Positions 1 through 62,526 of a DNA stretch of 64,000 nt are shown in pieces (the first letter of the stretch is position 1; every line of letters begins with the position of its first letter). A program made the position numbers and the translations under genes. The stretch spans positions 1 to 64,000 of the forward strand of contig JAXGGA010005578.1 in NCBI GenBank assembly GCA_038373865.1, written 5' to 3'. The stretch comes from Uloborus plumipes (Eukaryota; Arthropoda; Arachnida; Araneae; Uloboridae). A model generated the notes under the pieces. It saw only the letters and a list, made by a program, of their open reading frames with translations, had not been told where the DNA came from and searched no databases.

Positions 1-132
1 CTGCGCAAGTGTCATCACTGAATTTCTGCGGAAAAACAGGAAGGTCCTCAGAAGCTCAAGTCAAGTTGTCCGCACGTCTGCTGTGGTCTATATGGCACTG
101 CCATATAAGTCGATAGCACGATAAGTCGATAA

Positions 133-184
133 GCAGGCAATAATGTCGGTAGCCTGCCATTACGGCGCTGACATTATTGCCTGC
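133..184. repeat. Perfect 15-bp stem hairpin
   Basis: GCAGGCAATAATGTC at 133-147 is the exact reverse complement of 170-184, with a 22-base loop. It is not followed by a T tract, so it is not a terminator-like signal. It may be the end of a small palindromic transposon remnant. Confidence 0.7.
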
Positions 185-215
185 TGCTCTGCGAGACATG
201 GGCTACCAGCAGAAG

Positions 216-304
216 TTTTTTTTTTTTTTTTTTGCTTTCGAACGATAAAGGTTTTTTTTTTTTTTTTTTTTGCGCTTTCGAACTATAACGTTTTTTTTTT
301 TTTT
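216..304. repeat. Tandem T-run repeat
   Basis: Three T runs (216-233, 252-271, 291-304) are separated by near-identical spacers containing CTTTCGAAC(G/T)ATAA. This is a 2.5-copy tandem repeat of about 37 bp. On the minus strand it reads as A runs just after the end of the copia frame. Confidence 0.7.
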
Positions 305-306
305 GC

Positions 307-1923
307 TTAATTTTGAATACAATTGTTCTGCAGCCCCGATGTCTGTTCTGCGACGTACGTTGCCGATTTAGCAGTATTCTGCTTTCGGGCTTCTGCCCAA
401 AACTGATTTCCTAATTTACTAGAATGTAAAATTGCTTTAATAGCATCTAGAGCCGTATAATTGAATCTCTCCGCGACCCCGTTCATTTGTGGTATATACA
501 CATTAGTACGCTCTGGTTTTATGCCCTGTTCATCCAAATAAGCCTCAAATTCGTCACTACAATATTCCATCCCATTATCCGTTCGGACATTTACAATTTT
601 AGCGTTCAAAAATCGTTCTGCCCTCTTTTGATACTTTTTAAAACAGTCTATTGCTTGACTCTTTTCCTTTAGTAGGAAAACAGTGACTTTTCGAGAATAA
701 TCGTCAGTTATAGACATAAAATACTTGAATCCGCCTATTGCGACACATGGGAGTTTTCCGCATAGGTCCGTATGGAGTAATTGGAGCGGCCTATCTGATC
801 TAATCTTATGCAGTGGCTTATGAGAGACACTTCTAGATTTAGCAATTTTACAGGATTCACAATTAGATTCAACTTTCTTAAAATTACCTAAACCACGAAC
901 AGCATTATTTTTACTAGTATTTACAATATATTTAAAATTAATATGACAAAAACGTTTATGCCAAATATTTAAATTATTATCAAATTTAGTATTAGAAAAA
1001 ACACGTTTAGGTTTAGAACCATCAGAATTTTTGCAATTCTGACTAGAGTTAGAATTTCCGGGATTATAATTCTCTTTTACGTCATTTCTAGAGAAATGAA
1101 TCTGATTTTTCGGCTTTGCCGATGATTTAAGATCTCTAGAATTGTTGAATTCTTTTACATTTTTACCCTTGTCAGTTTCATTAACATTAATTTTTGCCTT
1201 TACCTTTTTCGGATATTTAGGCGAAAATTGGTAAAGACCGTCTTTACATTTTGCGGAAATTATAATTTTACTTTCATCTTTAGACTTTACATTTAATATA
1301 CCATTTTTACATTCAAATGAATAACCCTCTCTATCCAATTGTGACCCAGACAAAAGGTTCCTTCTTAATTTAGGGGAATACAGAACATTAGTAAGAACTA
1401 ATTTATCTCTGTTACCTTTAGAGTCCAAGAGTAGTACAACAGTCCCAATTCCGTCCACTGGACAATTTGCTCCTTTCACAGCTGTTGCAAGGCTGGAACT
1501 GTTATTGGGGGTATAGTCCACGAATAGGTTTAGATCTTGACAGCAATGATGCATAGCCGCGCAATCCACATACCATGAATTAGTAACTTTTTCTGTAGAA
1601 TTCACATTGCTGATAAAGTTAGATTCTTGCTTCTTCCACTTGAAACATTTATCTTTCGAATGTTGAAGTTTTCCGCAATACTCGCATTTCACTCTATCTT
1701 TAGACGTTTTAACATAAGTGTTCATAGCTAGAACGGACATTTCAGAGTCTTTTTGAATCAATCTTAAACGTGACTCTTCTGATAGCAACTCCGTTAAAAT
1801 TTTATCAAAACTGAATTCTTCGTCTTTCCATCTGTAAATGGATTGTATAATTTGCCCAAATTCAGGGGGCAAATAGCGAATCAGCTGGAAGGACTGGTAA
1901 TATTCTGGAATGGGTTTCCCTAA
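307..1923 (-). pseudogene. Copia gag-pol remnant: zinc knuckle, protease, integrase
   Basis: The minus-strand frame runs without a stop through four recognisable modules. First is the C-terminal part of gag, ending in a CCHC zinc knuckle (CEYCGKLQHSKDKC). Second is a copia aspartic protease segment (SWYVDCAAMHH), where the usual DSG active-site triad reads DCA, so it should be inactive. Third is a GAG-pre-integrase HHCC zinc region (WHKRFCHIN, then CESC). Fourth is an integrase core with HTDLCG, VRTDNGMEYC and GVAERF supplying the D, D and E residues. The frame ends shortly after the core and reverse transcriptase is missing. The reading frame starts upstream at 1998 inside the inserted element, but those first residues are not part of copia. 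A dead retrotransposon is the only sensible reading; the protease change and the truncation support this. Confidence 0.85.
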
Positions 1924-4900
1924 GGGCGCTTTTCCACTTACCGACACGGCAACGACAAATCGTAAGCGATTGTCGTCATCCGACATTGGAGCACGCAAAA
2001 TGCATTAAAATATGCCATGCGCTTTTCCATCTCCCGATTCCAGGACGATTGTGCCGTCTCCGACCGAACGCTGTCGTTTGTCGCCCCATTGTTTTGGATG
2101 GCATCCGTCTCGCCTTTAAAATCGGGACGATATTCATCCATCTGTTTACTTTCTTCGAACTATAGCAATGGCGTTTAAATTCGACATTTCTGTATTAATA
2201 AATATAAGCTTCAATTTGCAGACGATAAACAAAAGATGTAGCAATAAAACAATTTTATTCATTTTATTTGGTATTTTGTTTCATTATTGTTGCTCAGACG
2301 AGTTTTAATGCTACAAAAAACTCAAATTTTCATTCTGATAGTGTTGGCGCCGCCGAGCGATAAATGGTGAATCTATTCGCCCAGAAGCGATGGTGTCAAC
2401 GAAGAGACGATTGACAACGAAACATATTTATTAACGAATTCTCTTCATTATAACGAAATGGGGTCAATCCATGTCAAATCACCCAGGAAAACGGGATTTT
2501 GTAACCCATGTCCTCGGATTTTGATAAAACTTGGTGTATTTATTATTTTTATGGTGGTAAGTAACCATATGAATTCTTTTGACCATATGTGATCTGGTTT
2601 TTGTTTTACAGGTCGTCAAACTTTTCAAAAAATTGGATTTTCTGTTAACCGCTAAGCCTAATCTGCATGTATACGTATCTCTTAAGTAAATTGTGACGGG
2701 TGCAGGAATCTTTCAATATTTCCAAAAATTCTCAGATATGTTGCTGAAAGTATAAGGATTTAATAAAAAAATACTTGAAATTCATATAATATAATTTTGT
2801 TTGAATAAAATTTGAATAAACTACGACAAGAATTTTTTTTCTTGTGCAAAACATGAGTTTACTAAGCGGCATTTCACGAAAAGGCGGAGGTCCTATTCAA
2901 TAATGGAAGCATTCGAAATGAGCCTGAAGGTGTGTTCTATCATTGCAAAGAATAAAATTAGTGGTTTTTTTCGTTTTCTTGTTGCTGTTGCACAATATAC
3001 ACATTTCAGTATCAAAATTTTTGAAAAAAAGTTCTAGTCATTTTCCTAACCTAAATTTCACTGAAAAGCAAACATACCTTTATTTTTAAGTGTATTTACA
3101 GCCCTATTATGTTACTTAAAAATCATCTTAGTCCCTTATTAAGCAGAAAGAAAAGTGAGAAATAATTTATGACTCCCAAATTAAGTTGTTAAGTTCAGAA
3201 AAATATCAGATGTAGAAAAAAGATGTGCAAAACATGAATTCACTTTAGTAGCTTTTTATGAAGAGGCGGGGGTCATATTCAATATTAGAAGCATTCGAAA
3301 TAAACCGAAAAGTGTGTTCTATCATTGCAAAGAACAGAATTAGTGGCTTTTTTTCGTTTTTTTTTTTTTTTTTGCTTTTGCACAATATATACATTTCAGT
3401 ACCGACATTGTTGAAAAAAGTTCTAGTCCTAACTTATTTTTCAATATTCTTTGTGTAAAAGAAGCATAGCTCATGCTTTTGTAGCATAAAAACGTATTAT
3501 ATTTATTTTTAATGATTTATAATTGTATTGAATGTGCGAAGAAGAGATAGGATAGCACAGTCTTTGAAGAAAAAATAACAATGAAAAATATGAGTTTCCG
3601 AATATTATCGGATTGTTTGTCTTTGAAGTGTTTGTGTGATCCTGTTTTCAGCAAATTTAAGGAATATTCTGTTTGATATTTTAACGCTCGACCTTCCTTG
3701 CATTTCCGACGTCAGACAGTACTTGTTGAAGTCACGTTATCATGAAATACTCGGAATACTTATTTTGTACATATTCAATCTCCTTTTGAAGAGAATAGTA
3801 ACATCTTCCAGAATCTTATGTTACGGACCGTTTGACGTAGTTATTTCATCTAACATCTTACCATTTCTTGGTTATAGTAAAGATAATAGTCCTTTCTTAG
3901 GTAAAAGATAGTCTTGCTTCAAATCCAGCATAGTCACTTACTTGAAAATTTTCAATTTTTTTCTTTTAAACTCCAATAGCAAGTGTCGAAAGCTGTATTT
4001 GCTCTTAACTGGATGCTGAAATTTCTAGTTTATTTTTATTGAATTATGTCTGTCCGGGGCTCTAGCTTTTTAATTATGTCCTATTATTATTTATCAGCGC
4101 AAACCAACCTTCCTGATAAGCGAATCCAATGAAAAACAAACAAACCAAAATAGAAAATCCACTCACATTCTTTATCCCTCTTATCACTATGACCCATATT
4201 TTGATAAAATAAGAAGAGACCTGATACATGCGCAAATGCAAGGAAGGTTGAGCGTTAAAATATCAAACAGTATATTCCTTAAATTTGCTGAAAACAGGAT
4301 CACACAAACACTTCAAAGACAAACAATCCGATAATATTCAGAAACTCACATTTTTAATTATTATTTTTACTTTAAAGATTGTGCTATCCTATCTCTTCTT
4401 CGCACATTCAATGTGCAAAAAATATTGAAAATTAAGTTAGGAAAATGACTAGAACTTTTTTCAAAAATGTTGGTACTGAAATGTGTATATTGTGCAATAG
4501 CAACAAGAAAACAAAACAAAGCCACTAATTTTATTCTTTGCAATGATAGAACACACCTTTAGGTTTATTTCGAATGCTTCTATTATTGAATATGACCTCC
4601 GCCTCTTCATAGAAAGCTACTAAAGTAAATTCATGTTTTGCACATCTTTTTTCTACATCTGATATTTTGCTGAACTTAACAACTGAATTTTAAAGTCATA
4701 AATTATTTCTCACTTTTCTTTCTGCTTAATAAGGGATTAAGATGATTTTTAAATAGCATAATAGAACTGTAAATACACTTAAAAATAAAGGTATGTTTGC
4801 TTTTCAGTGAAATTTAGGTTAAGAAAATGACTAGAACTTTTTTTCAAAAATTTTGATACTGAAATGTGTATATTGTGCAACAGCAACAAGAAAACGAAAA

Positions 4901-5916
4901 AAACCACCAATTTTATTCTCTGCAATGATAGAACACACCTTCAGGCTCATTTCGAATGCTTCCATTATTGAATAGGACCTCCGCCTTTTCGTGAAATGCC
5001 ACTTAAGTAAACTCATGTTTTGCACAAGAAAAAAAAATGCTTGTCGTAGTTTATTCAAATTTTATTCAAACAAAATTATATTATATAAATTTCAAGTATT
5101 TTTTTATTAAATCCTCATACTTTCAGCAACATATCTGAGAATTTTTGGAAATATTGAAAGATTTCTGCACCCGTCACAATTTACTGAAGAGATATGTATG
5201 CATGCAGATTAGGCTTAGCGGTTGACAGAAAATGCAATTTTTTGAAAAGTTTGACGACCTGTAAAACAAAAACCAGATCACATATGGACAAAAGAATTCA
5301 TATGGTTACTTACCACCATAAAAATATTAAATACACCAAATTTTATCGAAATCCGAGGACATGGGTTACATGACCGGGTGAACTGACGTGGAATGACCCA
5401 ATGGGGATATACTCGCTTAGTACTAAAGAGCGCTACAATTACGAAGACAAAACAAAACAATATTGCGACGACCAACTACATCATGGCGAACTGTGGACTA
5501 AATTAAAAAAAGTTCTATGGCAATCCTTTGGGAGTATTAGCGCTCTTGGAGATTAGATCCGCCATTTCTCGCTCTGTGATTACAGCGGATAGTATGCGTT
5601 CCCTTCTTAGTAAACAAGGTGAGAATGTCATAAAGTTGTGAATATCATGTACTCAATATCGTATTTTTATCTGTTTTCTTTTTCTGGAGGTGAAGTAAAT
5701 ATAACAGTCGTAATCTGTTAAATGGAGGAGCCATAATAATACACGTGTGAGCACAATGCTATCTCGAAATGAAATGAGGTGGAAAATGATCCGTTCGGAG
5801 AAACGATATCGTTTGAGTGGAAAAACAGTGCTATAAACGACACGACACGGTACTTATCGTTGCAGTATTACCGTCCGACTTTCGTCGTTGTCGTGTCGTC
5901 AAGTGGAAAAGCGCCC
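1924..5916. mobile_element. PIF/Harbinger-like element, non-autonomous, TAA target duplication
   Basis: The ends are inverted repeats of about 30 bp starting GGGCGCTTTTCCACTT on the left, with the reverse complement at the right. They are flanked by an exact TAA duplication (1921-1923 and 5917-5919). A GGG start and a 3-bp TWA duplication fit PIF/Harbinger. It sits inside the gag frame of the copia element. No transposase or Myb-like frame is visible; most of the interior is a nested 2.9 kb inverted-repeat element. The superfamily is inferred from the ends alone. Confidence 0.8.
2461..5399. mobile_element. Long inverted-repeat (foldback) element, 4-bp target duplication AATG
   Basis: The left arm (2461 to about 3706) and right arm (about 4233 to 5399) are reverse complements with small differences, around a loop of about 525 bp. 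The termini read GGGTCAATCC and, inverted from the right, GGGTCATTCC. AATG flanks both sides (2457-2460 and 5400-5403). Each arm also contains a direct duplication of about 210 bp (2849-3055 and 3224-3432 on the left). No transposase is seen. It shares its terminal motif and 4-bp duplication size with the element at 32239-35019, so both appear to belong to one family. Confidence 0.8.
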
Positions 5917-5919
5917 TAA

Positions 5920-6336
5920 GTCTTGCAGTTGTTTGATGATAATCTTCAGTCTACTAGCGTAGATGTCAATGTCTTCTCCGGAGTCAATACGGCAGTTGAA
6001 GAACTGGTCCGTAAGTTCCACAATTCTTGCTCGAGAATCTGGTCTAAAGTGGGTTTCTAATTTCTTCCAAACTTTGGTCGGGTCGTCTGTATCGTTGATT
6101 AAGTTTTTATAATCATCACTTATATTTAAGTATATCAAACTGAACGCTTTATCTTTATGTTTGTTAAATTCTGGAATACCTGTAGATTCTTTAGCAGGCT
6201 CTTTTTCCAGACCGCAAACAATTCGCCAACAGTTCTTATGCATCAGCAAGGCTTTTATGTCGTTTATCCAAGTGGAATAATTTTCCCTATTTAACTTTCG
6301 GACTTCCATCTTGAACTGATTTATTTGGCCCGCCAT
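5920..6336 (-). pseudogene. Copia gag N-terminal part
   Basis: This open minus-strand frame starts MAGQINQFKMEVRKLNREN and has the copia gag (UBN2-type) pattern: NYSTWINDIKALL near residues 19-31, a VWKKLE segment near residue 89, and a RLKIIIKQLQDL segment at the end. It runs directly into the TAA target site of the inserted element, and its continuation lies past 1923. Gag proteins of this family form the virus-like particle of the retrotransposon. The start codon is the first methionine and the family usually starts in a comparable place. It is broken by the insertion, so it is not functional as it stands. Confidence 0.8.
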
Positions 6337-7678
6337 CTGAAGGACTTTTATATCAAAGCACTTAAAAATTTTCGATGATACAATATATCGATCACGACGT
6401 TAGGTTGAGCAAAAGGCCCATAACCTATTTGTTAAGCTGCATGTATTGGATCAGCTTACAAAGTCCAACCTGTAGTCTCGTCAGTGAATACAATAGCCAA
6501 AGTAAAACTAATTGCTTTATTCATGATGAACTTATTTACAATGATTACCTTTCTTGGTACGAATTTCATTCAGAAGGTAGAATGCCGAAACTATCGGCTT
6601 AAAGATTGGTCGACTCAACAGAGTCGCCGATCAAATTGAAAAACAAGCACGAGCCATGCAAAGCGCCGGTAGCGAGCTTAAATGCTGCCGGCAATTTGCA
6701 TATGCGTAACGTGATCTTGATGCAAGAACGAAAAGCAAAGATCGAGAAAAAATTATATGCAAATTATGCATTTTAGAAAATCAAATTAACTCGAATCGTA
6801 ACAAGTCACAAATCAAAAGCTTTGATACACAACTATTATTACACTCCAAATAAAGTAGTTTTAGATCTAGGTTACAATCCCATGGAACTTAATAAATTTA
6901 TAAAATACAAGTTTATTTTACATCACCAATTCATACCTAATTGCGTTTTAGAGAATGTGCGACTATGGTAAACATCTCAATTTATTTAATGCATTTCTGC
7001 TCGTTTAACTGCTGCACATGTTTTTTGCATCTAAGTTTCCAATACTCTATACATAGAGCAGAATACCTATACCGACAGAAAACGGAGATAAAAAAACAGA
7101 CTGAATAAACAAATTGGCTTGGTCCTATGGGTTTGTAACCTGGATCTAAAAGTATGTGATACAGATTAAATTTACAGCTGCATATAGTTATTGACTTTGA
7201 AACTCTATCTATTTTTTTTTTTTAAATATCACACTTGAGACTTTTAATTAAACAAGTTGATTAGACCTCATGGGATTTTGACATGAATTAAACTACACCA
7301 TATTGCGTATAATTACAGCTGTTTACCCTTCAGAATACAGAGTTAACTGAATTTCTAGCGCTCTCCACAGATTGTTAACTCCTTAATACTTATATAGCTT
7401 TGTGCTGCATCATGATGAATACCAAAAAAAAAAAAAAAAAAAGGAAATTAACTATAATATGAAATAGATTTTTAATTTAAAATGTTGAAATACATTGTGA
7501 TATGAAAACAAAAAATATCAGGAAAAATATTTCAATGTTTAAACTTTTCACTGAAACATACACCATTCTTAAAATATTTCATATTGAGATGTGATACATA
7601 ATACAAATCAATGAAAAATTGCTTGATAATGTAAATGATTTTTCTTCTTTCCTTTTGATTGTTGTATTAGAGAAAATG
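6337..7678. other. Intergenic stretch, no gene seen
   Basis: This AT-rich sequence lies between the copia remnant and the 3' end of the thioredoxin-repeat gene. The part next to 6336 should be the copia leader and 5' LTR, but I could not define LTR borders. There is an 18-A run near 7425. No conserved frame or structured RNA was recognised. Confidence 0.5.
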
Positions 7679-7684
7679 TTTATT
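7679..7684 (-). promoter_or_regulatory. Candidate polyadenylation signal
   Basis: AATAAA on the minus strand lies 154 bases past the stop codon of the thioredoxin-repeat gene. It is the first canonical hexamer I see after the stop, but such hexamers are frequent in AT-rich DNA. Confidence 0.35.
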
Positions 7685-7837
7685 GAATTTGATGGGAAAT
7701 TTTTGAGATGCGGTGAGCAATGACATCTTAGGAATGCGGTGAAACTGGGTAAGTGGAATTCTATCACACAATGAGAGAATAAACATGTATCAAAATATAA
7801 TCTCCATCCAAAGTAGCTTTGCAACCGGGGATTGGTG

Positions 7838-60688
<52,851 letters not shown>

Positions 60689-62526
60689 CTGCAAGAATTT
60701 AAAATACATTACGAAGCAAAACAAAGACATCATTTCACAAGAAAAAAATTCAAATCAAAAGATTTTAGTCAATTGCCTTAAAAGAAAAAATATGCAATTT
60801 TTAAGCATGATTTTTTAAAATTGTATGTTCCTAAACTGAAGCTTTAACCGAAAGTTCAAATTTATGAAAATTGAACAGAGGAATAGCGTCAAAATAGTTT
60901 TTTAGCAACTTATACCTATGTTGAGTAGAGAATTTTTTACCTCACTGAAACTGGCAAAAATGAAAAGCTTGAAAAGAATTTTTAAACAGTTTCATCTTTA
61001 AAGAACAGTACGTAACTTTAAAAAAAATATATTAATTTTTAAAACATGTAGCACATTTTTCGTGTTTCAAAGCTTATTTTAATCTAATTATTCATATTTT
61101 AATTTTGATGAAGTATGCAAAATTTTAGAATGAAATACTTTTTTGTAAACATGTCCATTAACGAGATATCTATTTATGTTTAAGTCTGTATGACGGAAAA
61201 TTACAAAACAAAATGCAAAAAAATTACAGCTGAAATTTATTAAAAGCTCATATTTATTTATTTTGCTTTTTCATATAGAGTATTACTGAATAAACATAAT
61301 AGTAGGGATGGACCGGATATCCGGTAACTATCCGGTATCCGGCCTATCCGGCTGATATTTTAAGTATCCGATACTTCCGGATATCCGATCCAGCTGACCG
61401 CCCCGGATACGGATATCCGGAAGATTTTTGCAGGATATCCGGCTAAGTATCCGGTATTGATGTGGGGATTATACGGAATTGATGTGAGGGTTATCCGGTA
61501 TAATGTGAGGACCTAATTAAATATTTTTTTTTATAAAAATCTTAGTTAAAAATTTCATTGTTTGATAAACCTTTTAGATGATGTAATTACTTTTCATCTT
61601 TCCTTTTTACCAATTTTTGCTTCTAAAACAAAAATTGTGTTATTCCTCCGACTGTGTACTGGACATGGAAGCATTCTGCATATTTGATTTTTCACAATTG
61701 CCAGATAAAATATGATTGTCTTCAGCTTTTCAAAAATATTTTAGTTAAAATATTTAGAAAGAAAAGGCTACAAACCTTCAAGGATTAATGTGCGACAAAA
61801 GTTTGAAAAAAAACTTACGATCATATTGTTAGTTCATAAAAATTAATCGCAGTAGCTTTTAATATAAATTCTCATATTATTATATTTAATGAATTCTTTT
61901 ATTTTTAGTTTTTGTGCTTCTAACAAAAATTGCGATCTATTAACACCCAATGATGTTGTAATTAGATATTTTTTACTTTGCCACTATTATTGCTTTATTA
62001 TAATTGAAAATAACATACACTAAATAACCTATCTAACATTGACGAAAGTTTTCTTTTAGATAATGAAAACATCTGTCCCCATGAATCGTCGCAACTTAAA
62101 ACCATGCTTTTTTTTTTTTTGAAAGAGTTTAAATGTGTGTAAAGAAATTTTGAATTTTGCGCTTTGTTTCGTTCTTTCTTTTTGTAATACCTTCCTTTAA
62201 GAAAAGATATTTCTCTGCTATTAGAATCTTTTCACGTCTGTCACGCTGCTACGTAACTCCTCGAGAACATGTTGAGCATGACCCTCAATAACATTTAATC
62301 GAGTTTCGATAACTCAAAGCTTTATAAACTCAAATATACCTTCATTTCAAAGTTTTCATTTGGTCCCAAATTCTTGAAAAGACGGTAGGAACTGCTTGTA
62401 ACTCGAACTATCAATAACTCTAAGTTTTTAGCCGGTCCCTTGGGACTATGAGCTATTGAGACTTGACTGTATTTAAGATGTTAATTTGCATCATTAGAAA
62501 GTGTATTTTGTCTTTTAGAATTTAAG
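60689..62526. other. Intron upstream of window exon 1, with single transposon ends
   Basis: AT-rich intron. It holds a patch of CCGGATATCCGG repeats (61315-61500) that resembles one end of a hAT MITE, and a block ending GAGCTATTGAGACTTGACTG (62450-62469) that resembles a Tigger-type terminus. Neither has a visible partner end. Confidence 0.5.

Larger units (their letters stand above)
1..306. other. Unassigned left flank
   Basis: No gene is seen here. The stretch contains a perfect 15-bp hairpin and three long T runs (described separately). The copia-like reading frame starts to its right. It could be a broken remnant of the same retrotransposon or unrelated flank, but I see no LTR or primer-binding site. 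Confidence 0.5.
307..6336 (-). mobile_element. Degenerate Ty1/copia retrotransposon, split by an insertion
   Basis: A minus-strand copia-type retrotransposon remnant carries gag (5920-6336), then zinc knuckle, protease and integrase (307-1923). The two parts are separated by a 4 kb TAA-flanked DNA transposon (1924-5916). Removing that element and one TAA puts gag back in one continuous frame, so the insertion came after the retrotransposon. No reverse transcriptase or RNase H follows the integrase, and no LTRs were recognised at either side. It is therefore truncated and dead. Confidence 0.85.

Noticed and set aside
61315..61500. GGATATCCGG-rich patch resembling a hAT end (TAGGGATGGACCGGATATCC)
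   Set aside because: Only one end is visible and there is no target duplication, so it is mentioned only as part of the intron.
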